Below, piece by piece: positions 45,716 through 53,835 of a stretch of DNA of 64,000 nt. The stretch is from the NCBI RefSeq assembly GCF_027490375.1, contig NZ_JAIXYH010000076.1, positions 33,391-97,390 on the forward strand. The letters are read 5' to 3'. The notes under the pieces were generated by a model that did not search any database, was not told where the DNA came from, and saw only the letters and a list, made by a program, of their open reading frames with translations. Position 1 is the stretch's first letter. The number at the start of each line of letters is the position of its first letter. The translations under genes and the position numbers were made by a program. Source of the stretch: Flavobacterium sp. (lineage in GTDB: Bacteria; Bacteroidota; Bacteroidia; Flavobacteriales; Flavobacteriaceae).

Positions 45716-45741
45716 TGCAAAAGTTTTGTTCGTTGCTGTAT

Positions 45742-45967
45742 TTTTGGGTGTGCCGCCGCAAACGGTGGTGCTTTATCGAAAAAATCTACTGCGGCGTCGC
45801 GCCCTACGTTGCAATTCGGCTGGTCTCGGCGGGCTTTTTGTCTCGCCAAACGGGCTCCCGAGGTCGCCTTTTGGCAGCGCAAACGCCACACCTCAACGGC
45901 GCCTCATTTACACTGCGGTCGCTCACACGGGCATACATTATATAAGTAAGTGCTCCTTTTCAACATT
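45742..45967 (+). repeat. Dispersed GC-rich element, copy 2
   Basis: Shares ordered blocks with copies 1 and 3: a GCCGC start, CGTTGCAATTCGG, a GGCTCCCGAGGTCGCC block, ATTTACACTGCGGTCGC and an AAGTGCTCCTTTTC end. It is more diverged than the other two. Several overlapping open frames cross it, but they look like by-products of GC-rich repeat sequence. Confidence 0.6.
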
Positions 45968-46125
45968 TGTTTAATCTAACAACACAACTTACACACGATA
46001 GACTACACAAAAAAAATTAAAAAAAATTGAAATTTACGGAAAACCCGTAACCGACTTATTTCTCGGACTTGTAAATTAGCATAAAAATCTGGAGATTTTT
46101 CCAAACACTTTAAATTTTACAAACC
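45968..46125 (+). promoter_or_regulatory. Leader of the Cys-rich gene with inverted repeats
   Basis: TTACGG-AAAAC-CCGTAA (46034-46050) is an operator-like inverted repeat in AT-rich sequence. Closer to the start, AAAAATCT-GG-AGATTTTT (46083-46100) is a second inverted repeat. No clear TAnnTTTG was found, so a regulated promoter is possible. Confidence 0.4.
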
Positions 46126-46716
46126 ATGAAAAAATTATTTTTATTCGCCTTAATCTTCTGTAGCTCAGTAGCTGCAACGGCACAATCCGAGTTGCCCGCT
46201 TTTAAAGACAGCAAAAATCCGCACAATAAGGCGGGTTACGATTTTTATTTGTTTATCCAAAAACAAGTGATGGCGTTACAGTCTAAAACAATAACACCAG
46301 AGGAAGTGAAAAACCTTTTAACAAGCTCAACATACCCGTTTAAAGGCCGAGCCACCGAAAAACAAATGCTCGCATTCCGAAGTTCTATTGAAACACTCGC
46401 ATTCTCAAGCACAGCAGCCGAAAATTTTGAAAACGAAGTGCTTGCAAAACCATTAACAACCGACACTAACGCCGTTCTGTACCAAATAGCACTTTTCAAA
46501 TGGGGAGCTTTAGCGATTGAAAACATACCGCGCTCTACATCCTGCGTAACCTGCATCGAAGCTTGCGGTGATCGCTGTATGAGAAAAAAAGCACGCGACA
46601 TTGAAAGAGCACCTTTATCCGCAAAAATTCGATTCCTTTTGTCGTGCGGAGGTGAAATTCTAACCTGGTACGCCGACTGTATGGCCGATTGTATTTCCGA
46701 TTATAGATCTCATTAA
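46126..46716 (+). CDS. Secreted Cys-rich protein of unknown function
   Basis: I do not recognise a family. The 196-residue product has a clear Sec signal peptide (about 1-19, cut after ATAQ). The middle is helical and polar. The C-terminal third holds all the mature cysteines: SCVTCIEACGDRCMRKK (about residues 139-154), then SCGG near 173, and CMADC near 185-189, giving a CxxCxxxCxxxC cluster and a later CxxxC pair. This could be disulfide-linked or metal-binding. The next gene starts 21 bases later and is probably co-transcribed. Codon use looks native. Confidence 0.8.
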   Translation: MKKLFLFALIFCSSVAATAQSELPAFKDSKNPHNKAGYDFYLFIQKQVMALQSKTITPEEVKNLLTSSTYPFKGRATEKQMLAFRSSIETLAFSSTAAENFENEVLAKPLTTDTNAVLYQIALFKWGALAIENIPRSTSCVTCIEACGDRCMRKKARDIERAPLSAKIRFLLSCGGEILTWYADCMADCISDYRSH

Positions 46717-46737
46717 CCTTAACCAAAACCATTAATT

Positions 46738-47127
46738 ATGAAAAATCTCCAGAAATTTGAAATTGCCGCGCTGAGCTTAACTTGTGTGGCAGCATTTTTA
46801 GCAAACAAAGTAGTTGGTTTATCTTCTACGCACATTGTTTTGTCCAGCTTACTCAGCTTGTATTTTTTCCCAATCGCGCTCTTTATTAAACATTACAAAC
46901 CGCTTAACGCTAGGTCCGTAATATCACTTTTAATTCTAAGTTACAGCATTTCAAATACCGTAATCTCAAGATTGAGCATAAGCAATTACGAAGATTACAT
47001 TTCACTCGCTTTATTGCTTTTAAACGTATATTTTACTTATCATTATTCGCAGCAGAAAGATGACCGAAGATACTTGCATTTACTAGCTATAATTTTAAGT
47101 GCCTTAACTTCAAGCTATGCAAGTTAG
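46738..47127 (+). CDS. Small membrane protein of unknown function
   Basis: A 129-residue protein with about four hydrophobic helices (residues about 10-30, 33-52, 62-82, 88-106) and a short fifth segment near the C-terminus. No conserved family is recognised. Its position 21 bases after the secreted Cys-rich gene suggests a pair, for example a partner or protection protein, but nothing in the sequence proves this. It ends in a TAG at 47125. Confidence 0.65.
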   Translation: MKNLQKFEIAALSLTCVAAFLANKVVGLSSTHIVLSSLLSLYFFPIALFIKHYKPLNARSVISLLILSYSISNTVISRLSISNYEDYISLALLLLNVYFTYHYSQQKDDRRYLHLLAIILSALTSSYAS

Positions 47128-47654
47128 GTTCAAAGAAATTAACAATACCTGTGCAGAATTACGCCAGGTCTATAAACCTAAATAAATCAGGTAGTCGTTA
47201 CTATTGATTCTAGTGGAGGCTTTTAGCTCAAAATCGATTTCCTTTCACAGAGGAATAAGAGTAAACGAGCAGTACAGAGCTTTCTCACTACCGTGAGTTA
47301 AAGCATAAACTTTTGCGACATCGCTTTTGTATGCGGTATTAACTTAATTGCCGAATACGTTGAAGCAAATGCATTAAAAGCTAAATGTTCAAATTGTGCA
47401 TTACCGCACAGTGTTCTACAACAACTCTGTTGTCCAAAAGAATGCGGCTCATGCGTAACTGTTAAATTGTTCTCCAACTACGATTTTTATCGTAATAACT
47501 AAGAATTAGTAGAAACGGCTATCTTTTTTAAAACTACAGTAAAGAAAGATTCTAAATTGCTCATCTACATTACAGAAGAAAACTGTTTTTAAACTAAATC
47601 TCAAATCAAATTGCGACTTTTGGCTTCACTATTAACCAACCTTTTGTTCTTTAC
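47128..47654 (+). other. Gap of about 530 bases with a degraded open frame
   Basis: No intact gene starts here. In one plus-strand frame a 66-codon open stretch rich in cysteine is bounded by stops and continues in frame after each of them; it is listed separately as a possible pseudogene. An LtaS-like gene starts at the right end. Confidence 0.6.
47182..47592 (+). pseudogene. Possible decayed Cys-rich gene
   Basis: In a single frame the translation reads as protein-like segments divided by three stops (47224-47226, 47299-47301 and 47500-47502) and ends with a TAA at 47590-47592. The longest open part (47302-47499, 66 codons) has eight cysteines, including KCSNC, LCCPKECGSC and an initial FCDIAFVC, and no ATG. 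A short ATG frame overlapping the previous gene's end (ATG at 47117, ending YKPK before a TAA) could be its shifted start. The GSCVT piece is reminiscent of TSCVT in the secreted Cys-rich protein upstream. It may be a broken paralogue or partner, or chance. Confidence 0.35.
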
Positions 47655-49613
47655 ATGCAAAAAATCAACCGTTTCGGATGCCGCTACCGCGCCGTCTGGC
47701 TGTTGGCTATCGCCTACCTCTGCTGTTCCTTTGCAACACGCCTAACCCTTTTTCTGTGGGCCGGACCCGAACCTGAAAATTCTGTCGGCGCCCTTTTAAA
47801 AACCTTTTCCTACGGATTTCTTTTCGATTTTATCACCGCCTGCAGCATTAGCCTCCCCGCAATTCTTTACATTACACTGCTACCCAACCCACTCATCGGA
47901 AGTAAACTCGATAAAACGCTTACTTACATTTTTACCTTTCTTACTCTGTTTCTACTCTCATTTACCGCGTTGGCTGAGTTTACCTTTTGGGAAGAATTTA
48001 AATCGCGCTTTAACTTTATAGCGGTCGACTACCTGATATACACCCACGAAGTTATTGCCAACATTGCCGAGTCGTACCCCTTGCCGCTATTGTTTGCTAT
48101 TGTACTTGTCCTTGCAATCTTGGGCGTGCTTTTCATAAACAAACAAAAAGGATTTAATACCGCATTTACTTCAAAAATTGGTTTAACAACACGCCTGCTT
48201 GTACTTGCTGCAGTAACCGCAACGGTAATTTTAGCCACCGTCGGCTTACAAAATACCGACGCCGAATGGTCGGCAAACCGCTACAACAACGAATTGTCTA
48301 AAAACGGCATCTATTCCTTTTTCGCTGCCTTCCGCAACAACCAAATGAAGTACAGCGAATTTTACATAACCATCCCAGAAAATGAAGCCTTCGATCTGGT
48401 TCGAAACGAATTGCAACAGAACAACAGCAGGTTTCAATCCAACGGCTTGAGTATTCATCGATCGGTTACTTCACCAAACCCGAGTAACGAAAAACCAAAT
48501 GTAGTTTTCATCTTGGTCGAAAGTTTGTCGGCAAAATTCTTAGGCAGCTACGGAAACACCGAAAAACTGACGCCAAATCTCGACAAACTTGCCACCAAAG
48601 CCTGTCGCTTTACCAACATGTTCGCAACTGGAACACGAACCGTTCGCGGTATGGAAGCCGTAACGCTGTGTATTTCGCCTACACCCGGACAAAGTATCGT
48701 TAAACGACCCAAAAATGCAGGCTTGTACACCGTGTCGAATGTTTTCAAATCCAAAGGATACAGCTGCAACTTTTTTTATGGCGGCGATGGCTACTTCGAC
48801 AATATGGATGCCTATTTCGGTAGTAACGGTTTTAATATTTTCGACCGCGGACGTGGTTCGATTCTTTCCGACGACATTAAAACAACACGCACGTTTATCT
48901 CCGACAGCCAAGTAACTTTTGAAAACGCTTGGGGAATATGCGACGAAGACATTTATAACGTAATGCTCGAACAAGCCGACCAGCAATACGCGAGCGGAAA
49001 ACCGTTCTTTAATTTTATTATGACTACTTCAAACCACCGGCCATATACGTATCCGGATGGAAAAATCGATATTGCTTCCGGTAAATCGAGAAACGGCGCG
49101 GTAAAATATACCGACTATGCGCTAGGAAAACTGTTCGAAGCCGCACAAAAGAAACCTTGGTTTAAAAATACGGTATTTGTAATTGTTGCCGACCATTGTG
49201 CGTCTAGCGCCGGAAAAGACGAGATTGATATTGTTAATTATAAGATTCCTGCTTTTATTATTGGTGTGGAAAAACTCGGACAAATGGAGATTAGCAAGCA
49301 ATGTTCGCAAATCGATTTGATGCCCACACTTTTTGGAGCGCTTGATTGGAATTATGAATCCGACTTTTTTGGCGAAGATGTTTTAAATCCGCTTTACCAC
49401 GAACGGGCTTTAGTAGCCACGTATCGCAAATTAGGTTATATTAAAAAAGATGCCGTGGTTATCCTTAGCGACCAAAAATCAGTGAATCACTACAAATGGG
49501 ATAACGAAAAATATACACTAAGTAAAACAACAAAAAATCCGAGATTGGAACGCGAAGCCATAGCGTGGTATCAAACCGCCGACTATCTTTTCAACAATAA
49601 CAAACTCAAATAG
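47655..49613 (+). CDS. LtaS-like sulfatase-fold membrane enzyme
   Basis: A 652-residue protein with five N-terminal membrane helices (about 13-32, 48-70, 88-110, 140-162, 175-200) and an extracytoplasmic alkaline-phosphatase/sulfatase-type domain (about 275-600) as in lipoteichoic acid synthases and phosphoglycerol or phosphoethanolamine transferases. Motifs are VFILVESLSAKFLGSYG (metal Glu), TGTRTVRGMEA with the likely Thr nucleophile near 330, DRGRGS and FVIVADHCA (metal Asp-His, near 514). In a Gram-negative host the acceptor is likely a surface glycan or lipid. It stands alone. Confidence 0.9.
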   Translation: MQKINRFGCRYRAVWLLAIAYLCCSFATRLTLFLWAGPEPENSVGALLKTFSYGFLFDFITACSISLPAILYITLLPNPLIGSKLDKTLTYIFTFLTLFLLSFTALAEFTFWEEFKSRFNFIAVDYLIYTHEVIANIAESYPLPLLFAIVLVLAILGVLFINKQKGFNTAFTSKIGLTTRLLVLAAVTATVILATVGLQNTDAEWSANRYNNELSKNGIYSFFAAFRNNQMKYSEFYITIPENEAFDLVRNELQQNNSRFQSNGLSIHRSVTSPNPSNEKPNVVFILVESLSAKFLGSYGNTEKLTPNLDKLATKACRFTNMFATGTRTVRGMEAVTLCISPTPGQSIVKRPKNAGLYTVSNVFKSKGYSCNFFYGGDGYFDNMDAYFGSNGFNIFDRGRGSILSDDIKTTRTFISDSQVTFENAWGICDEDIYNVMLEQADQQYASGKPFFNFIMTTSNHRPYTYPDGKIDIASGKSRNGAVKYTDYALGKLFEAAQKKPWFKNTVFVIVADHCASSAGKDEIDIVNYKIPAFIIGVEKLGQMEISKQCSQIDLMPTLFGALDWNYESDFFGEDVLNPLYHERALVATYRKLGYIKKDAVVILSDQKSVNHYKWDNEKYTLSKTTKNPRLEREAIAWYQTADYLFNNNKLK

Positions 49614-49743
49614 AACCCGAAATTTCGCTTTAACACGGCAATAAACAACCGATTGACAGAAACGCTTTAGTTGAATTTGCATTGCATGTAAACACTTCTT
49701 AAAAGCGAGATTTTTCATTATATTCGTCGTCAATCTTTTACCG

Positions 49744-50757
49744 ATGAAATCTAAAGCTACACTTAAACAAATTGCCAAAGATTTAGGCGTTTCCGTTTCT
49801 ACTGTTTCCAAGGCTTTAAACAACAGCCCGGAAATTAGTGAACCTACGAAAATCAAAATTCAAGAGTTTGCAAAACTGAAAAACTACAAGCCTAATGTTA
49901 TTGGTTTGAATCTGAAAAACAGATCTACCCGAACTATTGGCGTAATCATTCCGAATATTCTCAATCCGTTTTTTGCCAAAGTTTTTTCTGGTATTGAAAA
50001 AGTTGCCGACGAGAAAGGCTACAACATAATCACATGTATTTCCAACGAATCGATACAAAAAGAGATTCATGCCTTGGATGTTTTGAGCAACGGTACCATC
50101 GACGGATTTATCCTTTCAGTTAGCGAAGAAGCGCAAAAAGAAGAAGAATATGGCCATTTTGCTGAAATCATCAGCAGCGGAACGCCAATTGTAATGTTTG
50201 ATCGCACAGCTGAGAGCATTGCCTGTGATAAGGTTGTTGTGGATGATTTCGAAGCAGCAGTAAATGCCGTACAATATCTGATTGATACTGGTTGCAAAAA
50301 CATCGCTTTAGTTTCATCAATCGACAATCTAAGCGTTGGTAAACTTAGAGCAAAAGGCTACTTCGCTGCACTTACCGATGCAAAACTAGAAGCTAAAGAC
50401 GAGTTCGTTTTACTTACTGATAACGAACAGCGTTTTGATGCCGACCTAGCCCGTGTTTTCGAACATAATCCCGATGCTTTTCTTGCCTTAGACGAGCATA
50501 CCTCAACAGCGGTAATGAAAATGGCAATTAAAAAAGGCTACCGCATTCCAGACGAATTGCAAGTAATTGGCTTTGCCGACGGCATTTGGTCGCGACGATT
50601 AACGCCGAGCTTGTCGACGATTTCGCAACACGGACCTGAAATCGGCGAAGCGGCAGCAAAAATGTTGATCGATCGCTTGGAATCGAAAGAAAATTTAAAA
50701 CCAACTACACAAATAATACGTACTGAATTAAGAAAGCGCGACTCGGTTAAGAAATAG
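49744..50757 (+). CDS. LacI-family transcriptional regulator
   Basis: A 337-residue regulator with an N-terminal LacI helix-turn-helix (TLKQIAKDLGVSVSTVSKALNNSPEIS, about 6-32; hinge NLKNRSTRTIGVIIPN) and a sugar-binding sensor domain (about 60-337; GIEKVADEKGYNII, DFEAAVNAVQYLIDTGCKNIALV, IGFADGIWSRRLTPSLSTI). The effector is unknown. No sugar operon lies next to it; the ankyrin gene 53 bases downstream may be co-transcribed. Confidence 0.94.
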   Translation: MKSKATLKQIAKDLGVSVSTVSKALNNSPEISEPTKIKIQEFAKLKNYKPNVIGLNLKNRSTRTIGVIIPNILNPFFAKVFSGIEKVADEKGYNIITCISNESIQKEIHALDVLSNGTIDGFILSVSEEAQKEEEYGHFAEIISSGTPIVMFDRTAESIACDKVVVDDFEAAVNAVQYLIDTGCKNIALVSSIDNLSVGKLRAKGYFAALTDAKLEAKDEFVLLTDNEQRFDADLARVFEHNPDAFLALDEHTSTAVMKMAIKKGYRIPDELQVIGFADGIWSRRLTPSLSTISQHGPEIGEAAAKMLIDRLESKENLKPTTQIIRTELRKRDSVKK

Positions 50758-50810
50758 TTTTTTCTGAAAAACTGCACGCAACCTTATTTGTATATAAACA
50801 TCATCGTTTT

Positions 50811-51332
50811 ATGAAGAAATTAGTATTTGTTTATTTTCTTGTTTTTTCACTGCACAGCTTGCAGGCGCAAACAACGCCCGATATTTTCGATGCAGCACGC
50901 TCGGGAACGGTTGAGACTGTGAAAAACATACTCGCCAAAGACAAGTCGTTAATTAACGCTGTGAGTCCGCAGGGATATACACCGCTACTTTTGGCTACGT
51001 ATCGCGGAAACAACGAAGTGGCAAATTATTTAATTGACAACGGCGCAAACATAAACCTAACTACTGGTTTCGGAACCATTGTAATGGCAGCGATAGTGAA
51101 AAAAAACACAGCTGTTTTAGAAAAACTCATTGCCGCGAAAGCCGATATTAATGCTGCCGACGACAAAGGACTAACACCGCTAATGCTTGCGGTACAATTT
51201 CAGCAGCCAGAAACTGTGGCGCTGTTACTCAAATCGGGTGCAAAAAAAGACAGTAAAGATAAAGCTGGTAAAACTGCTTTCGAATACGCCACCGAATCTG
51301 GAAACGAGAACTTAATTAAACTTCTAAAATAA
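50811..51332 (+). CDS. Secreted ankyrin-repeat protein
   Basis: A 173-residue protein with a signal peptide (about 1-19, ending LQAQ) and four to five ankyrin repeats (about 25-173). Typical units are DIFDAARSGTVETVKNIL, GYTPLLLATYRGNNEVANYLIDNGANIN, and GLTPLMLAVQFQQPETVALLLKSGAKKDSKD. It is probably periplasmic and acts by protein binding; such proteins often protect or pair with a neighbour. The next gene follows after 7 bases, so the two are likely expressed together. Confidence 0.9.
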   Translation: MKKLVFVYFLVFSLHSLQAQTTPDIFDAARSGTVETVKNILAKDKSLINAVSPQGYTPLLLATYRGNNEVANYLIDNGANINLTTGFGTIVMAAIVKKNTAVLEKLIAAKADINAADDKGLTPLMLAVQFQQPETVALLLKSGAKKDSKDKAGKTAFEYATESGNENLIKLLK

Positions 51333-51339
51333 AAACTCT

Positions 51340-52128
51340 ATGCAAAAAACTACTTTACTATTTCTTACACTGCTTGGCAGCCTCGGGTTCGCGCAGCAGA
51401 AATCGACGGGCGTGATGACCCTTTCAAACAATCCAATTCCGATTACAGCAAACTTTACATTAGATAACAGCACTTCGCAAGTTACATTGGTTTTAACTGG
51501 GCCATCCGACCGTTGGTTTGGTTTGGGAATTGGAGTTGAAGCTGGATTTGGAATGTCCGACGGCGATGTTGTGGTTTTTACCACCTCAACAAACCCAAAT
51601 TTAAGCGATCGAAATTTCGCTGGACTTGGCGTACCACCGAATGATACAGCACAAAACTGGACAACCGAATCAAACACAACTAGTGGTACTGTTCGTACGC
51701 TTACTTTAAAAAGAGCACTAACCACAACCGATGCGAATGATTTCCAAATGCCTTATGCCAGCACGAACTCTATTAGTATCGCAGGTGTGCGACCAGGCGG
51801 CGCAACGTTTACAGTTGGCGCTCACGGTGGAACTAACAACGTGGGTTATGCAACTGCAGCGTTCCAAAGTTTGAATACTGACGACATTAACTTAAATACT
51901 GTTGAATTATACCCAAACCCAGCGCAGAACTTTTTTAATGTTTCGGCACGTTCTGAGTTTAATTCGATTACCATTTACTCACAAACTGGAAAATTGGTAA
52001 AAACACTTCGTTTTGAAAACGGCAGCATAGAAGAGCGTGTTCAAATCGACGATTTAGCAACAGGAATTTATTTATTAGAAGTTTCGGGAACCAGCGGAAA
52101 AGCTTGGAAAAAACTGATTAAAGAATAG
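51340..52128 (+). CDS. T9SS-exported protein with DOMON-like domain
   Basis: A 262-residue protein with a signal peptide (about 1-18), a beta-sandwich domain (about 20-175) that resembles DOMON folds (DRWFGLGIGVEAGFGMSDGDVVVF near 65-88), and a T9SS type A sorting domain (about 185-262; VELYPNPAQNFFNV, ITIYSQTGKLVKTL, LATGIYLLEV, a final KLIKE). DOMON domains bind heme or sugars and often serve in redox; ligand residues cannot be assigned. It should be secreted or placed on the cell surface. It follows the ankyrin gene by 7 bases and has a terminator. Confidence 0.85.
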   Translation: MQKTTLLFLTLLGSLGFAQQKSTGVMTLSNNPIPITANFTLDNSTSQVTLVLTGPSDRWFGLGIGVEAGFGMSDGDVVVFTTSTNPNLSDRNFAGLGVPPNDTAQNWTTESNTTSGTVRTLTLKRALTTTDANDFQMPYASTNSISIAGVRPGGATFTVGAHGGTNNVGYATAAFQSLNTDDINLNTVELYPNPAQNFFNVSARSEFNSITIYSQTGKLVKTLRFENGSIEERVQIDDLATGIYLLEVSGTSGKAWKKLIKE

Positions 52129-52149
52129 TTTTTTGGCATATTACTTCAA

Positions 52150-52182
52150 AGCCGTTTCGCACTTTGTGGAACGGCTTTTTTT
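52150..52182 (+). terminator. Terminator of the ankyrin-DOMON pair
   Basis: AGCCGTT (52150-52156) pairs with AACGGCT (52170-52176), with further partial pairing inside, followed by seven T residues. Confidence 0.88.
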
Positions 52183-52189
52183 GTTACGA

Positions 52190-52310
52190 TTGCCCCTGTG
52201 AGCGGTGGAAGCGGCATCCTGCCAAAAAATCGCCTGCGTTTTTTGGGAGATACAGCGGACGACGCGACCCGACGGCGGGGACAGCTGGGGCGGAGGGGCA
52301 CAGCCTAAAA
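52190..52310. repeat. GC-rich intergenic element
   Basis: A GC-rich block with GAGCGGTGGAAGCGGCATCCTG, then GATACAGCGGACGACGCGACC, and GGACAGCTGGGGCGGAGGGG in order. The first block is similar to GGGTGGAGTGGCATCCTTTTTTG at about 39423. It looks like a dispersed repeat rather than a gene. Confidence 0.5.
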
Positions 52311-52374
52311 ATAAAATTCACGATTAAATAATATCAAAAAACAACCTCGCTAAGGTATTTATTCGCTGAGTTTA

Positions 52375-52382
52375 TATCTTTG
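52375..52382 (+). promoter_or_regulatory. -7 element of pgk
   Basis: TATCTTTG matches TAnnTTTG exactly, 18 bases before the pgk start codon. The -33 element is not clear. Confidence 0.6.
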
Positions 52383-52400
52383 AAACCAAACAGCAAATAG

Positions 52401-53588
52401 ATGAAAACGATTTTTGATTTTAATTTCGCCAACGAAAAGGCACTGATTCGTGTGGATTTTAATGTGCCACTCGACGCGAATTTCCAGGTAACCGATGCCA
52501 CGCGCATCGAAGCGGCAAAACCCACAGTAGATAAAATTTTAGCCGACGGTGGAAGTGTGATTTTAATGTCGCATCTCGGCCGACCAAAAGGCATCGACGA
52601 TCAATTTTCATTAAGACATATCGTTGCTAAAACTTCGGAGATTCTTGGCGTTCCGGTACATTTTGCGAGCGATTGCCGCGGTGAAGTAGCGCAACAAGCT
52701 GCTGCGAATTTAAAAGCGGGTGAAGTTTTGCTCTTGGAAAATTTGCGTTTCTACAAAGAAGAGGAAGCCGGCGATGTTCCATTTTCGAAGGAATTAGCTG
52801 CGTTGGGAAGCATTTACGTGAACGACGCTTTTGGAACGGCGCATCGTGCACACGCCTCGACTACCATTATTGCACAATTTTTCCCTGAGAAAAAATGCTT
52901 CGGAACCCTGTTGGCAAAAGAAATTGAAAGTTTAAATAAAGTATTGAAAGCGGCTGAAAAACCTGTTTTGGCTATTTTAGGAGGAAGTAAGGTTTCATCG
53001 AAAATTACCGTTATCGAGAATATACTCGACAAGGTTGACGACATGATTTTGGGCGGCGGAATGACCTTTACGTTTATAAAAGCCTTGGGTGGCGAGATTG
53101 GCGATTCGATTTGCGAGGACGACAAGTTGGATTTAGCGCTCGAGATTTTGGAAAAGGCAAAAGCGAAAGGTGTGAACATTCACATTCCGGTTGATGTAGT
53201 GGCTGCAAACTCGTTTTCGAACGAGGCAAAAACGCAAATTTGCGATGTACGCAGCATCCCGAACGGCTGGCAAGGCTTAGATGCCGGGCCAAAAACCTTG
53301 GAACAATTTGGGGCTTTGGTATTGAAATCGAAAACCATTTTATGGAACGGACCGCTAGGTGTTTTTGAGTTTTCAAACTTTGCGAACGGAACCATTACTT
53401 TAGGGAATTTTATTGCGCAAGCTACAGCAAACGGAACATTTTCGTTGGTTGGCGGCGGCGATTCGGTTGCGGCTGTGAAGCAATTTGGACTGGAAGAAAA
53501 GATGAGTTATGTATCGACAGGCGGTGGTGCTATGTTGGAGATGTTGGAAGGAAAAAGCTTACCGGGAATTGATGCTATTTTAGAATAA
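52401..53588 (+). CDS. pgk: Phosphoglycerate kinase
   Basis: Glycolytic enzyme transferring phosphate from 1,3-bisphosphoglycerate to ADP. The 395-residue protein shows the N-terminal signature [12 protein letters not shown] (about 14-25), MSHLGRPKG (about 58-66), [12 protein letters not shown] (about 149-160), and the C-terminal nucleotide loop [14 protein letters not shown] and [14 protein letters not shown]. It is monocistronic, with a hairpin terminator after the stop. Confidence 0.98.
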   Translation: MKTIFDFNFANEKALIRVDFNVPLDANFQVTDATRIEAAKPTVDKILADGGSVILMSHLGRPKGIDDQFSLRHIVAKTSEILGVPVHFASDCRGEVAQQAAANLKAGEVLLLENLRFYKEEEAGDVPFSKELAALGSIYVNDAFGTAHRAHASTTIIAQFFPEKKCFGTLLAKEIESLNKVLKAAEKPVLAILGGSKVSSKITVIENILDKVDDMILGGGMTFTFIKALGGEIGDSICEDDKLDLALEILEKAKAKGVNIHIPVDVVAANSFSNEAKTQICDVRSIPNGWQGLDAGPKTLEQFGALVLKSKTILWNGPLGVFEFSNFANGTITLGNFIAQATANGTFSLVGGGDSVAAVKQFGLEEKMSYVSTGGGAMLEMLEGKSLPGIDAILE

Positions 53589-53611
53589 GTTTTAAATAAT
53601 CGGCAAACTTT

Positions 53612-53647
53612 AGCGGTAGTTGTTTCGTGCAACTGCCGCTTTTTTTT
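53612..53647 (+). terminator. Terminator of pgk
   Basis: AGCGGTAGTTG (53612-53622) pairs with CAACTGCCGCT (53630-53640) over a 7-base loop, followed by seven T residues. Confidence 0.93.
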
Positions 53648-53712
53648 GCTTAATTAACAATAAAAAAGGTTAAAAGTGGTTTATAGACTAGGTAAAATAA
53701 AATTCTAATTGC

Positions 53713-53720
53713 TAATTTTG
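53713..53720 (+). promoter_or_regulatory. -7 element of the LysM transglycosylase gene
   Basis: TAATTTTG matches TAnnTTTG. It lies 116 bases before the preferred start codon at 53836, and only 17 before the alternative TTG start at 53737. Confidence 0.5.
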
Positions 53721-53835
53721 CATAAATTGAAGTTTTTTGTCGTTTACGGCTAGCTATTTTCTTTTGCCACAACAGCCCATGATCGGAGATTGGTACAGTT
53801 TTTGGCAAGACAAAGTAACCTCAGAAACAAACATT

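Noticed and set aside
45677..45974. Several small open frames upstream of the Cys-rich gene
   Set aside because: They overlap one another, the rplM promoter and dispersed element copy 2.
46245..46601. 118-residue antisense frame in the Cys-rich gene
   Set aside because: The plus-strand gene has a signal peptide and good spacing to the next gene; the antisense frame has neither.
48540..48986. 148-residue antisense frame in the LtaS-like gene
   Set aside because: Shadow of a well-supported gene without any motif of its own.
53737..53835. 33-residue N-terminal extension of the LysM transglycosylase from TTG
   Set aside because: It would bury the signal peptide that begins at the ATG at 53836.
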